Source of the DNA: an uncultured Thiohalocapsa sp.
GTDB lineage: Bacteria > Pseudomonadota > Gammaproteobacteria > Chromatiales > Chromatiaceae
Length of the DNA stretch: 64,000 nt
Direction of reading: 5' to 3'
Assembly: GCF_913063425.1 (NCBI RefSeq)
Contig: NZ_CAJXYK010000006.1
Span: forward strand, 116,375-180,374
Position 1 is the stretch's first letter. Each line of letters starts with the position of its first letter. Under the pieces are notes generated by a model. The model did not search any database and was not told the DNA's origin. It saw nothing but the letters and a program-made list of their open reading frames with translations. Shown one piece after another: positions 25,633 to 35,433 of this stretch. The translations under genes were made by a program, and so were the position numbers.

Positions 25633-28600
25633 ATGCACAGAATCCACGCTGCCGCCAAGGCCCTGATGACGGCACTGCTGGCGGCGCTGGTCACCGGACC
25701 TGCACCCGCCGACACCCCGGCTCCACCGGCCGAGCCGGCGGCGGAGGGCGGCAACGAGGCGCGTCTGCTCGCCAACACCCGCCAGCTCATCTTCGAGGGC
25801 AGGCGCTCCGGGGAGGGCTACTTCAGCGCCGACGGACGCTGGATGGTCTTCCAGAGCGAGCGCGAGCCCGGCAACCCCTTCTATCAGATCTACCTGCTGG
25901 ACCTGACCACCGGCGACACCAGCCGCATCTCCACCGGCACCGGTCGCACCACCTGCGCCTGGATCCACCCGGACGGCCAGCGGGTGCTGTTCTCGTCCAC
26001 CCATCAGGACCCGGAGGCAAAGGCCAAGCAGCAGGCAGAGCTGGACAAGCGCGCCGCCGGCCAGGGCAGCCGCTACAGTTGGAGCTACGACCCGACCTAC
26101 GAGATTTACGAGACCGGCCTGGACGGCGGGCCGCCGCGGCGGCTCACCCATGCCCGGGGCTACGACGCCGAGGGCTCCTACTCGCCGGACGGCAGGCACA
26201 TCCTGTTCGCCTCCAACCGCCATGCCTACGCCGAGGACGCGGACGCGGCCACCCGCGCGGCGGTGGAAGAGGACCCGTCGCGCTCCATGGAGCTGTACGT
26301 GATGGACGCCGACGGCAGCAATGTCCGGCGGCTCACGAATCAGGAGGGCTACGACGGCGGCCCCTTCTACAGCGCCGACGGCAGCCGCATCGTCTGGCGC
26401 CGCTTCACGCCGGACGGCCGGACCGCGGAGATCTGGACCATGCAGGCCGACGGCACCGAGCCGCGCGCCGTCACCGACCTGGGTGTCATGTCCTGGGCGC
26501 CCTATTTCCACCCGAGCGGTGATTACATCGTCTTCACCAACAACGCCCACGGCTACGCCAACTTCGAGCTGTACATCGTCGATGCCGAGGGCGAGCGGGC
26601 GCCGGTGCGGGTCACCGACACCCCGGGCTTCGATGGGCTGCCGGTGTTCACCCCCGACGGCAACCGGCTCGCCTGGGCCAGCAGCCGCACCGCCACCAAG
26701 CAGGCGCAGATCTTCATGGCCGACTGGGACGACGCCGCCGCCCGCGAGCTGCTGGGGCTGCCGCCGGCCGGCGCCGCGTCCGATGCTGCGAGCACCCTGC
26801 CGGAGCCGGAGGTGGATCCGGCGGATGCCCCGGCGCTGCCCGCCACCACGCCCGCCATCAGCGCGGAGGACCTTCGGGCGCATGTCCAGGCGCTCACGGC
26901 ACCCGCCATGGCCGGCCGCCGCACCGGCACCGCCGGCAGCCGGCTGGCGACGGACTATGTGGCGCGCGCCATGGCCGCCCTGGGGTTGGCGCCCGCCGCG
27001 GACATCGCCGGCGGCACGCCGGCGGACTGGTTCCAGCCCTTCGACTTCACGGCAGGGGTGACGGTGGCGGAGGGCACAGCGCTGCGCCTGCGCGGCGCCG
27101 GCGCCGCGGACACGCCGCTTGAGCTTGAGCAGGACTGGCGCCCGCTGCCCTTCTCCGGCACCGGCGCGGTGGCGCCGGCAGACGTGGTCTTCGCCGGCTA
27201 CGGCATCGTCGCGCCGGGGGAGGACGGCACCCAGGACTTCGACAGCTACGGCGACCTCGACGTCACCGGCAAGTGGGTGCTGGCGCTGCGCGACCTGCCG
27301 GCCGGGATCGCTGCGCAGCGCCGGCAGGACCTGGTGGAGTACGCGGACCCGCGCTACAAGGCCCTGGTGGCCCGGGAGGCGGGCGCGCGCGGCCTGCTGC
27401 TGGCGCCCGGCCCGGACACCCCGGTGAAGGACCAGCTGCTGCCGCTCGACACCGAGGCGGGCGCCGGCGCCGGCAGCCTGCCGGTGGTGTCGCTGTCCGC
27501 CGCCGCCGCGGCGCGGCTCGCCGCGGCCGCCGGCGCAGACCTCGCCGCGCTGCAGCGCCAGGCGGACACCGGCGCGGCCGCAGCCGTGCCCCTGGACGGG
27601 GTGCAGGTGGCGGCGGACATCCGGCTGCGCCGCAGCATCGGCCGCGACCGCAACGTGCTCGGCAGGCTCCAGGCGGGCGACGCACCGAGCCGGCGCGTGC
27701 TGATGGTCGGCGCCCACGTGGACCACATCGGCGACGGCCGCGGCCTCTCCTCCCGTGACGAGCTGGAGGGGCGCGTGCACCCGGGCGCCGACGACAACGC
27801 CTCGGGCGTGGCCGCGCTGCTGGAGATCGCCGAGTCCCTGGCCGCACGGCATGCGGCGGGGGAGCTTGCGCTCGCGCAGGACATCGTCTTTGCGGCCTGG
27901 ACCGGCGAGGAGCTTGGCCGGCTCGGCTCCACCGCCTTCGTCGAGGCCCTGGCCGCGGAGCTCGGCAGCGACGAGGGTGCGGTGTCGCCGCGCGTCGCCG
28001 CCTACCTGAACCTGGACATGGTGGGCCGGCTCGACGACTACCTGTACGTGCAGGGCGTCGGCTCCGGCGACGGCTGGCGCCGGGAGCTGGAGCGGCGCAA
28101 CGTGCCCGTGGGGCTGCCGCTGCGGCTGCAGGCGGACGCCTATCTGCCGACGGACACCACGTCCTTCTACCTGGCCGACGTGCCCATCCTGAGCTTCTTC
28201 ACCGGCGCCCACGCGGACTACAACACCCCGGACGACACCGCCGAGCGGCTCAACTACGACGGTCTGGCGCGCATCGCCAGGCTGGTGGGACTCATGTCCG
28301 GCGCCCTCGCCAAGAGCGACGCCGCACCGGCCTATGTGGCCCAGGAGAAGCCCGGCACCGGCGCAAGCCGCGCCAACCTGCGCGCCTACTTCGGCACGAT
28401 TCCCGCGTATGCCGACGCCGACGTGGCCGGCGTGCTGCTCGACGGCGTTGCCAAGGGCGGGCCCGCCGAGGCCGGCGGGCTGCGCGCGGGGGATGTCATC
28501 ACCGCCGTGGCGGGGCGCAGCATCGAGAACATCTACGACTACACCTATGCCCTGAACGCGCTCAGGGTGGGCGAGCCGGTGCTGGTGCAGGTGCGCCGCG

Positions 28601-28647
28601 ACGGGCAGGCGGCCGAGCTCAGCGTGACCCCCGTGGCGCGGCAGTAA
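25633..28647 (+). CDS. Secreted PD40-M28-PDZ peptidase
   Basis: 1004 aa from the ATG at 25633 (MHRIHAAAKALM), which begins a signal peptide ending near APADT; the frame is open 132 codons upstream but that part is low-complexity. Residues about 35-360 are WD40/TolB-like beta-propeller repeats (YFSADGRWMVFQS, SYSPDGRHILFAS, VFTPDGNRLAWAS). A protease-associated-like region follows (about 430-640). The M28 zinc aminopeptidase domain (about 660-895) has GAHVDHIG, GADDNASG, WTGEELG, NLDMVGR and GAHADYNTPDD, the ligands for two zinc ions. A C-terminal PDZ domain (about 905-1000) ends it. It is probably a periplasmic or secreted peptide-degrading enzyme. Confidence 0.93.
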   Translation: MHRIHAAAKALMTALLAALVTGPAPADTPAPPAEPAAEGGNEARLLANTRQLIFEGRRSGEGYFSADGRWMVFQSEREPGNPFYQIYLLDLTTGDTSRISTGTGRTTCAWIHPDGQRVLFSSTHQDPEAKAKQQAELDKRAAGQGSRYSWSYDPTYEIYETGLDGGPPRRLTHARGYDAEGSYSPDGRHILFASNRHAYAEDADAATRAAVEEDPSRSMELYVMDADGSNVRRLTNQEGYDGGPFYSADGSRIVWRRFTPDGRTAEIWTMQADGTEPRAVTDLGVMSWAPYFHPSGDYIVFTNNAHGYANFELYIVDAEGERAPVRVTDTPGFDGLPVFTPDGNRLAWASSRTATKQAQIFMADWDDAAARELLGLPPAGAASDAASTLPEPEVDPADAPALPATTPAISAEDLRAHVQALTAPAMAGRRTGTAGSRLATDYVARAMAALGLAPAADIAGGTPADWFQPFDFTAGVTVAEGTALRLRGAGAADTPLELEQDWRPLPFSGTGAVAPADVVFAGYGIVAPGEDGTQDFDSYGDLDVTGKWVLALRDLPAGIAAQRRQDLVEYADPRYKALVAREAGARGLLLAPGPDTPVKDQLLPLDTEAGAGAGSLPVVSLSAAAAARLAAAAGADLAALQRQADTGAAAAVPLDGVQVAADIRLRRSIGRDRNVLGRLQAGDAPSRRVLMVGAHVDHIGDGRGLSSRDELEGRVHPGADDNASGVAALLEIAESLAARHAAGELALAQDIVFAAWTGEELGRLGSTAFVEALAAELGSDEGAVSPRVAAYLNLDMVGRLDDYLYVQGVGSGDGWRRELERRNVPVGLPLRLQADAYLPTDTTSFYLADVPILSFFTGAHADYNTPDDTAERLNYDGLARIARLVGLMSGALAKSDAAPAYVAQEKPGTGASRANLRAYFGTIPAYADADVAGVLLDGVAKGGPAEAGGLRAGDVITAVAGRSIENIYDYTYALNALRVGEPVLVQVRRDGQAAELSVTPVARQ

Positions 28648-28674
28648 CCCGAGCCACCGGCACCGCCGCGCCCG

Positions 28675-29154
28675 TCAGTCCGTTGTGTCCTTCTCGCCGA
28701 TGCGCACCGCGAGCAGGTCACAGACCTCGTGGCGCAGCAGGGAGCGCGAGATGGAGCCGAACAGGTTGCCGAGCCAGGTGTGGTCCCGGGCGCCGACGAT
28801 GATCAGGTCCACGCCGAGATCCTTGGCCACGTGCTCGATGCTGCGGCCCGTGGGGCCGAACTCCACGATACGGTCCTCCTCCGGGACACCGATGCGCTCG
28901 CCCAGGCCGTCGAGCTCCTTGCGGGCCACGTCCACCAGCTCGCGCTCCAGGTCCAGATCCGACGGCAGCACGGGCTCGGCCATGAAGGCACCGCCGGCGA
29001 GCTCGGTCTCCGGAGGCACGTACTCGACGACGTTGAGCAGCGTGAGGCGGGCGCCGAAGCGCTCGCGCATGGCCAGGGCGCGGGCGATGACGACCTCGGA
29101 CTCCGGTGCAAAGTCCACTGCAAGCAGCATGTGCCGGTAGGGATTGTCGGACAT
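28675..29154 (-). CDS. Universal stress protein (UspA family)
   Basis: 159 aa from the ATG at 29154 (MSDNPYRHMLLAVDF), preceded by GGAGGG 5 bases upstream; a longer open frame upstream is not protein-like. The single Usp fold is seen in HMLLAVDFAPESE, LTLLNVVEYVPPE and LGVDLIIVGARDH. The ATP-binding Gx2Gx9G(S/T) motif is not canonical (GARDHTWLGNLFGS); the end is closer to E. coli UspA, which does not bind ATP. It is probably a cytoplasmic stress-survival factor. It converges with the peptidase gene, 27 bp apart, and is monocistronic. Confidence 0.92.
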   Translation of the reverse strand: MSDNPYRHMLLAVDFAPESEVVIARALAMRERFGARLTLLNVVEYVPPETELAGGAFMAEPVLPSDLDLERELVDVARKELDGLGERIGVPEEDRIVEFGPTGRSIEHVAKDLGVDLIIVGARDHTWLGNLFGSISRSLLRHEVCDLLAVRIGEKDTTD

Positions 29155-29396
29155 GGTGCCCTCCTGCGATGGTTTGGGGTTCGCCCCAAAGTATATGAGA
29201 CTGGCGGGCAATCCCAGCATTCGCATCGGTGCATGGGGCATGCCCCGCGCCACCCGGCGCGCTCCAGGCTGCCGCAGGCCGCCTACCGACGCCCTCCGGT
29301 GCCCATGCCGGTAGCTCGGCAGCGCCGGGCGTTGTACGATTTTCGCTGACAATATCCACCCCGACGCCCGCTGCCGTCCCGACGACAGACCCGACC

Positions 29397-30278
29397 ATGC
29401 CGCGCCACGTGACCCCGCTCTCCCTCAGCAACGACGACGCCTATCGCCGCTGGCGCGACGCCAAGCTCGCGGACCTGCCCGGCTCCCCGGCGGACCTCGT
29501 GGTGGACGTGAACGACCCGCGCCGGCTCACGGACGCCGAGGCCGAGGCCATCCGCGAGCGCTGCCGGCGCTGGAACATGGCGGTCTACCAAGCCCGGGTC
29601 GGCGCTGATCCGGACAAGGACATCCCGCGCCTGCTCGGCGCGCGCTTCGGCCTGCAGCGACTGGACCACAACCCGGGCGCGGACGACGACGCCATCACCG
29701 CCGTCACTATCCAGTCGGATGCCCTGCACCGCGGCTTCATCCCCTACACGGACAGGCCCATCGCCTGGCACACCGACGGCTACTACAACAGCCCGGGGCG
29801 GCAGATCCGGGCCTTCATCCTGCACTGCGTCCGCCCGGCGGCGGCCGGCGGCGAGAACGCCCTGCTGGACCCGGAGATCGTCTACATCCGCCTGCGCGAC
29901 CGCGACCCCGGCCATATCCGCGCGCTGATGCACAGCGATGCCATGACCATCCCGCCGAACGTGGTGGACGGCGAGGAGCTGCGCCCCGCCAGCAGCGGAC
30001 CCGTATTCATGAGCTGCGCACGCGGACAGCTCGCCATGCGCTACACGGACCGCAAGCGCAACATCGAATGGCGTGATGACCCGGCAACCCGCGCCGCCGT
30101 CGAGGCGCTGCGGGAGGTGCTCGCGGCGCCGGACACCCCGGTGATGCGCCTGCGCCTGGAGCCCGGCTGGGGCGTGATCTGCAACAACGTGCTGCATGCA
30201 CGCACGCGGTTCGGGGACGCCGGCGCGCCGCGGCTCCTGTACCGGGCGCGGTACTACGATCGCATCGAAGCCAGCTGA
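29397..30278 (+). CDS. TauD/TfdA-like Fe(II)/2-oxoglutarate dioxygenase
   Basis: 293 aa from the ATG at 29397 (MPRHVTPLSLSNDD); the frame is open upstream with no plausible start context. The metal-binding HxD is in AWHTDGYYN (about residues 124-126) and the distal His is in NNVLHARTRF, followed by the 2-oxoglutarate-binding Arg region (LLYRARYY). These enzymes hydroxylate small organic substrates, classically sulfonates such as taurine. The substrate here cannot be inferred, and no sulfonate transporter is adjacent. It is divergent from the universal stress gene. Confidence 0.85.
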   Translation: MPRHVTPLSLSNDDAYRRWRDAKLADLPGSPADLVVDVNDPRRLTDAEAEAIRERCRRWNMAVYQARVGADPDKDIPRLLGARFGLQRLDHNPGADDDAITAVTIQSDALHRGFIPYTDRPIAWHTDGYYNSPGRQIRAFILHCVRPAAAGGENALLDPEIVYIRLRDRDPGHIRALMHSDAMTIPPNVVDGEELRPASSGPVFMSCARGQLAMRYTDRKRNIEWRDDPATRAAVEALREVLAAPDTPVMRLRLEPGWGVICNNVLHARTRFGDAGAPRLLYRARYYDRIEAS

Positions 30279-30365
30279 GGCCGCACCCCAGGTTGGGGTG
30301 ACGCGGTGGCGCGCATCGGCGCAGCCGGCGCCGACGCGCCTCAGCGCCGCGCCAAACCACGGTAG

Positions 30366-30443
30366 GTCGGGTCAGCGACAGCGTAACCCGACAATCAGTG
30401 GGTTACGCGAGCGCCGTATCGGGTCACACGACCCTGACCCGAC
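30366..30443. repeat. GTCGGGT-family palindromic intergenic repeat, copy 2
   Basis: A 78-bp element with perfect 10-bp inverted ends (GTCGGGTCAG ... CTGACCCGAC) and a nested inverted pair (GCGTAACCC ... GGGTTACGC). It lies between the convergent TauD-like and pgi genes and could fold in RNA of either strand, perhaps helping to end transcription. It shares CAGCGTAACCCGACA with the copy at 14821. Confidence 0.75.
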
Positions 30444-30469
30444 TTGCAGCAGATCCCTGCCGGCAGTGC

Positions 30470-32110
30470 TCAGCGCCGCTCCAGGTAGTACCGCAGCAAC
30501 GCCGCGGTGGAGGCATCGTGCTCGGCGGTGACGGCGCCGGAGGTGAGCTCGCCCAGGATCACACCGGCGAGCTGCTTACCCAGCTCCACCCCCCACTGAT
30601 CGAAGGAATTGATGCCCCAGATCACGCCCTGGGTGAAGATCTTGTGCTCGTAGAGGGCAATCAGCGCGCCGAGCGTACCGGGCGTGACCTGCTCCACCAG
30701 CAGAGTGCTGCTCGGGCGGTTGCCGTCGAACTGGCGCTGCGGCGCCAGGCGTGCCGCCTCGTGCGGGTCCGTGCCCGCGGCGAGCATGGCGTCGCGGGCC
30801 TCCTCCAGGGTGCGCCCGCGCATCAGGGCCTCGGTCTGCGCAAAGCAGTTGGCCAGCAGCTTGGCGTGGTGGTCGCCCAACGGGTTGTGGCTCTTGATGG
30901 GCGCGATGAAGTCCGAGGGAATCAGCTCGGTGCCCTGGTGGATCAGCTGGTAGAACGCATGCTGGCCGTCGGTGCCCGGCTGGCCCCAGACCACCGGCCC
31001 GGTGGCATAGCCGACCCGGCTGCCGTCGCGGGTGACGTGCTTGCCGTTGCTCTCCATGTCGCCCTGCTGAAAGTAGGCCGGGAAGTGCTCCAGGTACTGG
31101 TCATAGGGCAGGATGGCATGGGTGCGGGCGCCGGCGAAGTCGATGTACCAGACGCCGAGCAGGCCCAGGATGACCGGCAGATTGTCCTCCAGCGGCGCGG
31201 TGCGGAAGTGCTCGTCCATGGCATGGGCGCCGGCGAGGAGCTCCTCGAAGCGATCGAAGCCCACCGCCATTGCGATGGGCAGCCCGATGGCGGACCACAG
31301 CGAGTAGCGCCCGCCCACCCAGTCCCAGAATCCGAACATGTGCTCGGTGTCGATGCCGAATTCCGCCACCTTCTCGGCGTTGGTGGAGACGGCGACGAAA
31401 TGGTTGCGCACGGCGGCATCCGAGCCCAGCCCGTCCACCAGCCAGCGCCGCGCGCTCTGCGCGTTGGTCATGGTCTCCTGGGTGGTGAAGGTCTTGGAGG
31501 CCACGATGAAGAGCGTGGTTGCCGGGTCCAGCTCCTTCAGCGTTTCGGCGAGATGGCTGCCGTCCACATTGGAAACGAAATGCGGCCGCGGCGCCGCGGA
31601 TTGATACGGCGCGAGTGCCGTGCAGACCATCTTCGGCCCCAGATTGGAGCCGCCGATGCCGATGTTCACCACGTCGCGGATGGGCCGGCCGGTGAAGCCC
31701 TGCCAGTCCCCGCCGCGCACCCGCTCGCTGAAGCTGCGCATGCGCGCCAGCACGGCGTTGACGTCCGGCATCACGTCCCTGCCGTCCACCTGAATGGGCC
31801 GGTTCGAGCGGTTGCGCAGGGCCACGTGCAGCACCGCCCGATCCTCGGTGTTGTTGATGTGCCGGCCATCGAACATCCGCGCCCGCCAGGACTCGAGCTC
31901 CGCCGACCGGGCGAGGTCGAACAACAAGCCCAGGGTCTCGTCGGTGACGATGTGCTTGGCGTAATCCAGATGCACCCCGGCAGCGTCCGCGGTCATGCGC
32001 TCGGCGCGGTCCGGGTCGGCGGCGAAGAGATCGCGCATGTGCACCCGCGCCATGCGCTGCCAGTGGTGAGCGAGTGCCTGCCAGGCCGGTGAGGAGTCGA
32101 TGAGGGCCAT
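30470..32110 (-). CDS. pgi: Glucose-6-phosphate isomerase
   Basis: 546 aa from the ATG at 32110 ([13 protein letters not shown]); E. coli Pgi is 549 aa. Both family signatures are present: [15 protein letters not shown] and [36 protein letters not shown] and the catalytic-region GTELIPSDF are also intact. It interconverts glucose-6-phosphate and fructose-6-phosphate in the cytoplasm, serving glycolysis, gluconeogenesis and glycogen supply. It is monocistronic. Downstream lies the palindromic repeat at 30366-30443. Confidence 0.97.
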   Translation of the reverse strand: MALIDSSPAWQALAHHWQRMARVHMRDLFAADPDRAERMTADAAGVHLDYAKHIVTDETLGLLFDLARSAELESWRARMFDGRHINNTEDRAVLHVALRNRSNRPIQVDGRDVMPDVNAVLARMRSFSERVRGGDWQGFTGRPIRDVVNIGIGGSNLGPKMVCTALAPYQSAAPRPHFVSNVDGSHLAETLKELDPATTLFIVASKTFTTQETMTNAQSARRWLVDGLGSDAAVRNHFVAVSTNAEKVAEFGIDTEHMFGFWDWVGGRYSLWSAIGLPIAMAVGFDRFEELLAGAHAMDEHFRTAPLEDNLPVILGLLGVWYIDFAGARTHAILPYDQYLEHFPAYFQQGDMESNGKHVTRDGSRVGYATGPVVWGQPGTDGQHAFYQLIHQGTELIPSDFIAPIKSHNPLGDHHAKLLANCFAQTEALMRGRTLEEARDAMLAAGTDPHEAARLAPQRQFDGNRPSSTLLVEQVTPGTLGALIALYEHKIFTQGVIWGINSFDQWGVELGKQLAGVILGELTSGAVTAEHDASTAALLRYYLERR

Positions 32111-32380
32111 GATGACAGCCTTGGTCCTGAGGGTGGGTTGCGGTTCAGCGGCGCTGCGACGGCAGCCGGGTGCGCGCACGGCTCGGGCCCCGCGGGGGCC
32201 AAGCACGCCGGCATGAGGAGCCGGCACGGAGAACGCGTGCACCACTGCGGAGGTCGCGAGGCCGCCCCCGGGTACGCCGACTTCCAGTGGGTATCCTGGG
32301 ACGAGCGGCCTTCAGTGCGCAGCCGGCGAGCACGCCTCCGGCTCGTCCTTCAAGGTTACGACCAAAAAGCGCGCGCGCAC

Positions 32381-32402
32381 AAAAAAAGGGCGCAAGGCGC
32401 CC
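32381..32402 (-). terminator. Rho-independent terminator of rubrerythrin gene
   Basis: On the minus strand GGGCGC-CTT-GCGCCC is followed directly by seven T. It lies about 115 bp beyond the rubrerythrin stop codon in the right orientation. Confidence 0.85.
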
Positions 32403-32518
32403 CGGAGTCTGCTGCCGCGGCGCCGCACGTCTGGGGTATAGCATACCCGGCGCGCGCGGCTCCAACCGCATGCATGATGGGCCGGGTGGTGTTTGCAGCC
32501 GCACCCGGCCCGCCGCCG

Positions 32519-32938
32519 TCAGGCGTCCAGATTGTCGAGCGCCTTCTGGAAGCGGTTGGCGTGGGAGCGCTCGGCCTTGGCCAGGGTCTCGAACCAGTCG
32601 GCGATCTCCTCGAAGCCCTCGTCGCGGGCGGACTTGGCCATGCCCGGGTACATGTCGGTGTACTCGTGGGTCTCACCGGCGATGGCAGACTTCAGGTTGG
32701 CGTCGGTGGCGCCGATGGGCAGGCCGGTCGCCGGGTCGCCCACCTGCTCCAGGTACTCCAGATGGCCGTGGGCATGGCCGGTCTCGCCCTCGGCGGTGGA
32801 GCGGAACACGGCGGCGACGTCGTTGTAGCCCTCCACATCGGCCTTGGAGGCGAAGTAGAGGTAACGACGGTTGGCCTGGGACTCGCCCGCGAAGGCGTCT
32901 TTCAGGTTCTGCTCGGTCTTGCTGCCTTTGAGCTCCAT
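32519..32938 (-). CDS. Rubrerythrin-family diiron protein
   Basis: 139 aa from the ATG at 32938 ([16 protein letters not shown]) with AGAGGA upstream. It is a four-helix ferritin-like domain with the paired metal motifs [44 protein letters not shown] and [11 protein letters not shown] (ExxH type). The C-terminal rubredoxin domain of classical rubrerythrin is absent, as in shorter family members (symerythrin/RbrA-like). It probably reduces hydrogen peroxide in the cytoplasm. The peroxide sensor gene oxyR lies just upstream on the same strand, suggesting OxyR control or shared stress function. Confidence 0.92.
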   Translation of the reverse strand: MELKGSKTEQNLKDAFAGESQANRRYLYFASKADVEGYNDVAAVFRSTAEGETGHAHGHLEYLEQVGDPATGLPIGATDANLKSAIAGETHEYTDMYPGMAKSARDEGFEEIADWFETLAKAERSHANRFQKALDNLDA

Positions 32939-32955
32939 GATCGGAATCCTCTGGG

Positions 32956-33011
32956 TTGCTTGCTGGTGGGTTGCTTGCTGGTGGGTTGCTTGCTGGTGGG
33001 CTGCCTGCTGG
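32956..33011. repeat. 15-bp tandem repeat upstream of rubrerythrin
   Basis: The unit TTGCTTGCTGGTGGG occurs three times in a row with a degenerate fourth unit (CTGCCTGCTGG). It lies in the presumed 5' untranslated region, 18 bp upstream of the start codon. In the minus-strand frame it would read (HQQAT)n. It could influence mRNA leader folding. Confidence 0.85.
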
Positions 33012-33197
33012 ATCGGCGGCCGGGGGTCGCCGCTGCGGGCCGCGCGCCACGGGTTGGCTTTGGGCTCACCGCCGGTTGACCTGGTGAGCGACGCCACCGC
33101 GCGAGCCCCGGGCCCGGCGCCCCGAGCGTCAGACGGTGGGGCGACAAGCCGGCGCCCAAGCTGCGGGGCCGGGGCCGCTGCGCGTATTCCACGCGGG

Positions 33198-33226
33198 ACA
33201 TTACCCCCCGGTGAATGGGGCAGCAA
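33198..33226 (-). promoter_or_regulatory. Candidate sigma70 promoter for rubrerythrin
   Basis: The minus strand reads TTGCTG, a 17-bp spacer, then TAATGT, a good match to -35/-10 boxes with ideal spacing. It lies after the oxyR stop and about 260 bp upstream of the rubrerythrin start, implying a long leader containing the 15-bp repeats. Confidence 0.45.
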
Positions 33227-33258
33227 TTGTTTCTTCCAATGAGCCCGATAGCGGTGTT

Positions 33259-34224
33259 TTATGAGGATCGGCCGACCGAATGATGGGTGTCGGCAGGCGC
33301 CAGTGCAATCCCGTCGCCCAGCTCAGCGCCGCGCACCGCGGCTGCGACGGCCTCCACCGCGCCGACGCGCGGAAAGGACTTGCGCCAGGCCAGCGCCACC
33401 CGCCGCGACGGCGCCGCGCCGGTGAAGGGCCGGGCGCAGACGATCTGCCCGCCCAGCCGGTCCTCCCGCGCCGCACTCATGGGCAGCACCGTGATGCCGA
33501 CGTTGCTCGCCACCATGCAGCGGATGGTCTCCAGCGAGCTGCCCTGCAGCCCACGGCCGAGGCCGTCAGGACCCTCCGCGCCGCCGTTTGCGCACTGCGG
33601 GCAGACCGCCAGCACCTGGTCGCGAAAGCAGTGCCCGGGGCCCAGCAGGAGGACGCGCTCGCCGGCCAAGTCCGCGGGCTCGATGGCCGGCCGGCGCGCC
33701 CAGGGGTGGCCGCCCGGCAGCAGCACCACGAAGTCCTCGTCATACAGGGGCAGCGTCTGGATGCCCGGCTCGTCGAAGGGCAGGGAGATGACGATCAGAT
33801 CCAGTTGGGCGCGCTTCAGCCGCTCCGCCAGCACCGTGGTGAAGTCTTCTTCGATGATGAGCGGCATGGACGGCGCCGCCCGCGTCAGCGCCGGCACCAA
33901 CCGCGGCAGCAGGTAAGGGCCGACGGTGTAGATGGCGCCGAGCCGCAGCGGACCCACCAGCGGGTCGCGACCGCTGCGGGCCACCGCCAGCACGCCGTCC
34001 GCCTCCTCCAGCACCCGCTGCGCGCGGGCCACCACGGCAGCCCCGATGTCCGTGATGGTCACCTCGCCGGTGCCGCGCTCGAAGAGGCTCACGCCGAGCT
34101 CGTCCTCCAGCTTCTTCACCGCCACGCTCAGCGTCGGCTGGCTGACGAAGCAGGCATCCGCGGCGCGGCCGAAGTGCCGCTCCCGGGCCAGGGCGACGAC
34201 ATAGCGCAGCTCGTTCAGCGTCAT
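33259..34224 (-). CDS. oxyR: Hydrogen peroxide-sensing regulator OxyR
   Basis: 321 aa LysR-type regulator. The HTH (about 1-60) has RYVVALARERHFGRAADACF and VSQPTLSVAVKKLE. The redox-active pair is present at exactly the E. coli numbering: Cys199 in LLGPGHCFRDQ and Cys208 in VLAVCPQC. Oxidation to a disulfide switches the tetramer to an activator of catalase, peroxiredoxin and iron-control genes. It is followed by rubrerythrin on the same strand with a 320 bp gap that has its own candidate promoter. It is divergent from cpdA. Confidence 0.95.
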   Translation of the reverse strand: MTLNELRYVVALARERHFGRAADACFVSQPTLSVAVKKLEDELGVSLFERGTGEVTITDIGAAVVARAQRVLEEADGVLAVARSGRDPLVGPLRLGAIYTVGPYLLPRLVPALTRAAPSMPLIIEEDFTTVLAERLKRAQLDLIVISLPFDEPGIQTLPLYDEDFVVLLPGGHPWARRPAIEPADLAGERVLLLGPGHCFRDQVLAVCPQCANGGAEGPDGLGRGLQGSSLETIRCMVASNVGITVLPMSAAREDRLGGQIVCARPFTGAAPSRRVALAWRKSFPRVGAVEAVAAAVRGAELGDGIALAPADTHHSVGRSS

Positions 34225-34500
34225 GGATCAGGCTCTCCCCGGTTGTCCTGCGCGGGCTGGACGTGTACGGTCGGCATCCAGAATACATGAACACGCTTCG
34301 GACACGGCCATGGATTGGGCAGCCATTGCCAGGGCGGGTCGGGGCCGCCGACGCGAAGGCCGACCCGGCGGCGGACTGGGAGGGGCCACACGGATTGCGA
34401 TGTCTGTCACGAAAGCGTCATCCTCCCTTGCCCCAGGACCCACTACCTGTTAGTAGGTCAAGGATTTACGCGCAAGTTTTGCGGCAGCGACCAACACGCC

Positions 34501-35355
34501 ATGGCCGACACCGATGCTCCCGCCCCGCGCACAGGCGGCAGCGGCCGATGCGGGCAGAATGCCGCCGTGCCCTTCCGCCTGCTGCAGCTGACCGACCTGC
34601 ACCTGTATGCGGACCCTGAGCGGCGCCTACTGGGCCAGAACACGCGCCGCACACTGGAGTCGGTCCTGTCCCTGGCACAGACCCGGCACTGGCCCCCGGA
34701 CGCCATCGTGCTCACCGGCGACCTTGTCCACGATGAGCAGCCGGCGGCGTATCGCTTCCTGCGCAGCCGCTTCGACGGCCTCGGCATACCCTACCACTGC
34801 ATTCCGGGGAACCATGACCGCCTGGATCTGCTGGTGGGCCACCTGGACCGCAGCGCCGCCTCGGCCCTGCGTCTGGTGCCGGCGGGGGCCTGGGACCTGT
34901 TGCTGCTGGACTCCACCGTGCCGGCGGAAGAGGGCGGCCACCTCGATGAGCGGGTGCTCGCCGGTCTGGCGGCGCATGCCGCCGCCGACCGTCGCCGCCC
35001 GACACTCGTCTTCCTGCACCACCACCTGGCGCCCCTGGGAAGCCGGTGGATCGACACCATGCAGGTGGACAACGGCCCAGCCGCGCTGGCCGCCCTCGCC
35101 AGCCACCCCGACCTGTCGGCGGTCATCTGTGGCCATGTGCATCAGGACGCGGAGCAACGCCAGGCAGGGCTGCGCCTGCTGGCCACGCCGTCCACCTGCG
35201 TCCAGTTCCTGCCCGGCAGCAGGGACTTCGCGCTGGACCCGCTGACGCCCGGCTACCGCTGGCTGGAGCTCCACCCGGACGGCCGCCTCGACACCGGCGT
35301 CGAGCGCACCGATGCCTACCCCGAGCCCTTCACCCCGGCCACAGAGGGCTACTGA
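34501..35355 (+). CDS. cpdA: 3',5'-cyclic AMP phosphodiesterase CpdA
   Basis: 284 aa from the ATG at 34501 (MADTDAPAPRTGG); the open frame extends upstream without a good start. It is a class III metallophosphoesterase with the full motif set: LTDLHL (DxH), LTGDLVHDE, PGNHDRLD, VFLHHHLAPLGS and ICGHVHQD, which bind two metals. Family members hydrolyse cAMP to AMP and lower CRP activity. The gene is divergent from oxyR and converges on sfsA. The assignment rests on motif set and length; related enzymes with other cyclic nucleotide substrates exist. Confidence 0.88.
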   Translation: MADTDAPAPRTGGSGRCGQNAAVPFRLLQLTDLHLYADPERRLLGQNTRRTLESVLSLAQTRHWPPDAIVLTGDLVHDEQPAAYRFLRSRFDGLGIPYHCIPGNHDRLDLLVGHLDRSAASALRLVPAGAWDLLLLDSTVPAEEGGHLDERVLAGLAAHAAADRRRPTLVFLHHHLAPLGSRWIDTMQVDNGPAALAALASHPDLSAVICGHVHQDAEQRQAGLRLLATPSTCVQFLPGSRDFALDPLTPGYRWLELHPDGRLDTGVERTDAYPEPFTPATEGY

Positions 35356-35433
35356 GCACCGGCAAGGTCGCGGCATGCCACAAGGAGCGGGGGCGCTGAG
35401 AGCCGGGCAGCCCGCAGGCGCGACAACGGGTGA

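Noticed and set aside
25558..28212. 884 aa minus-strand open frame
   Set aside because: It lies opposite the M28 peptidase with conserved catalytic motifs; the antisense frame is Gly/Arg/His-rich without motifs.
34428..34455. Possible promoter (TTGCCC, 16 bp, TTAGTA) upstream of cpdA
   Set aside because: The -10 match is poor and spacing is short; not distinguishable from chance.
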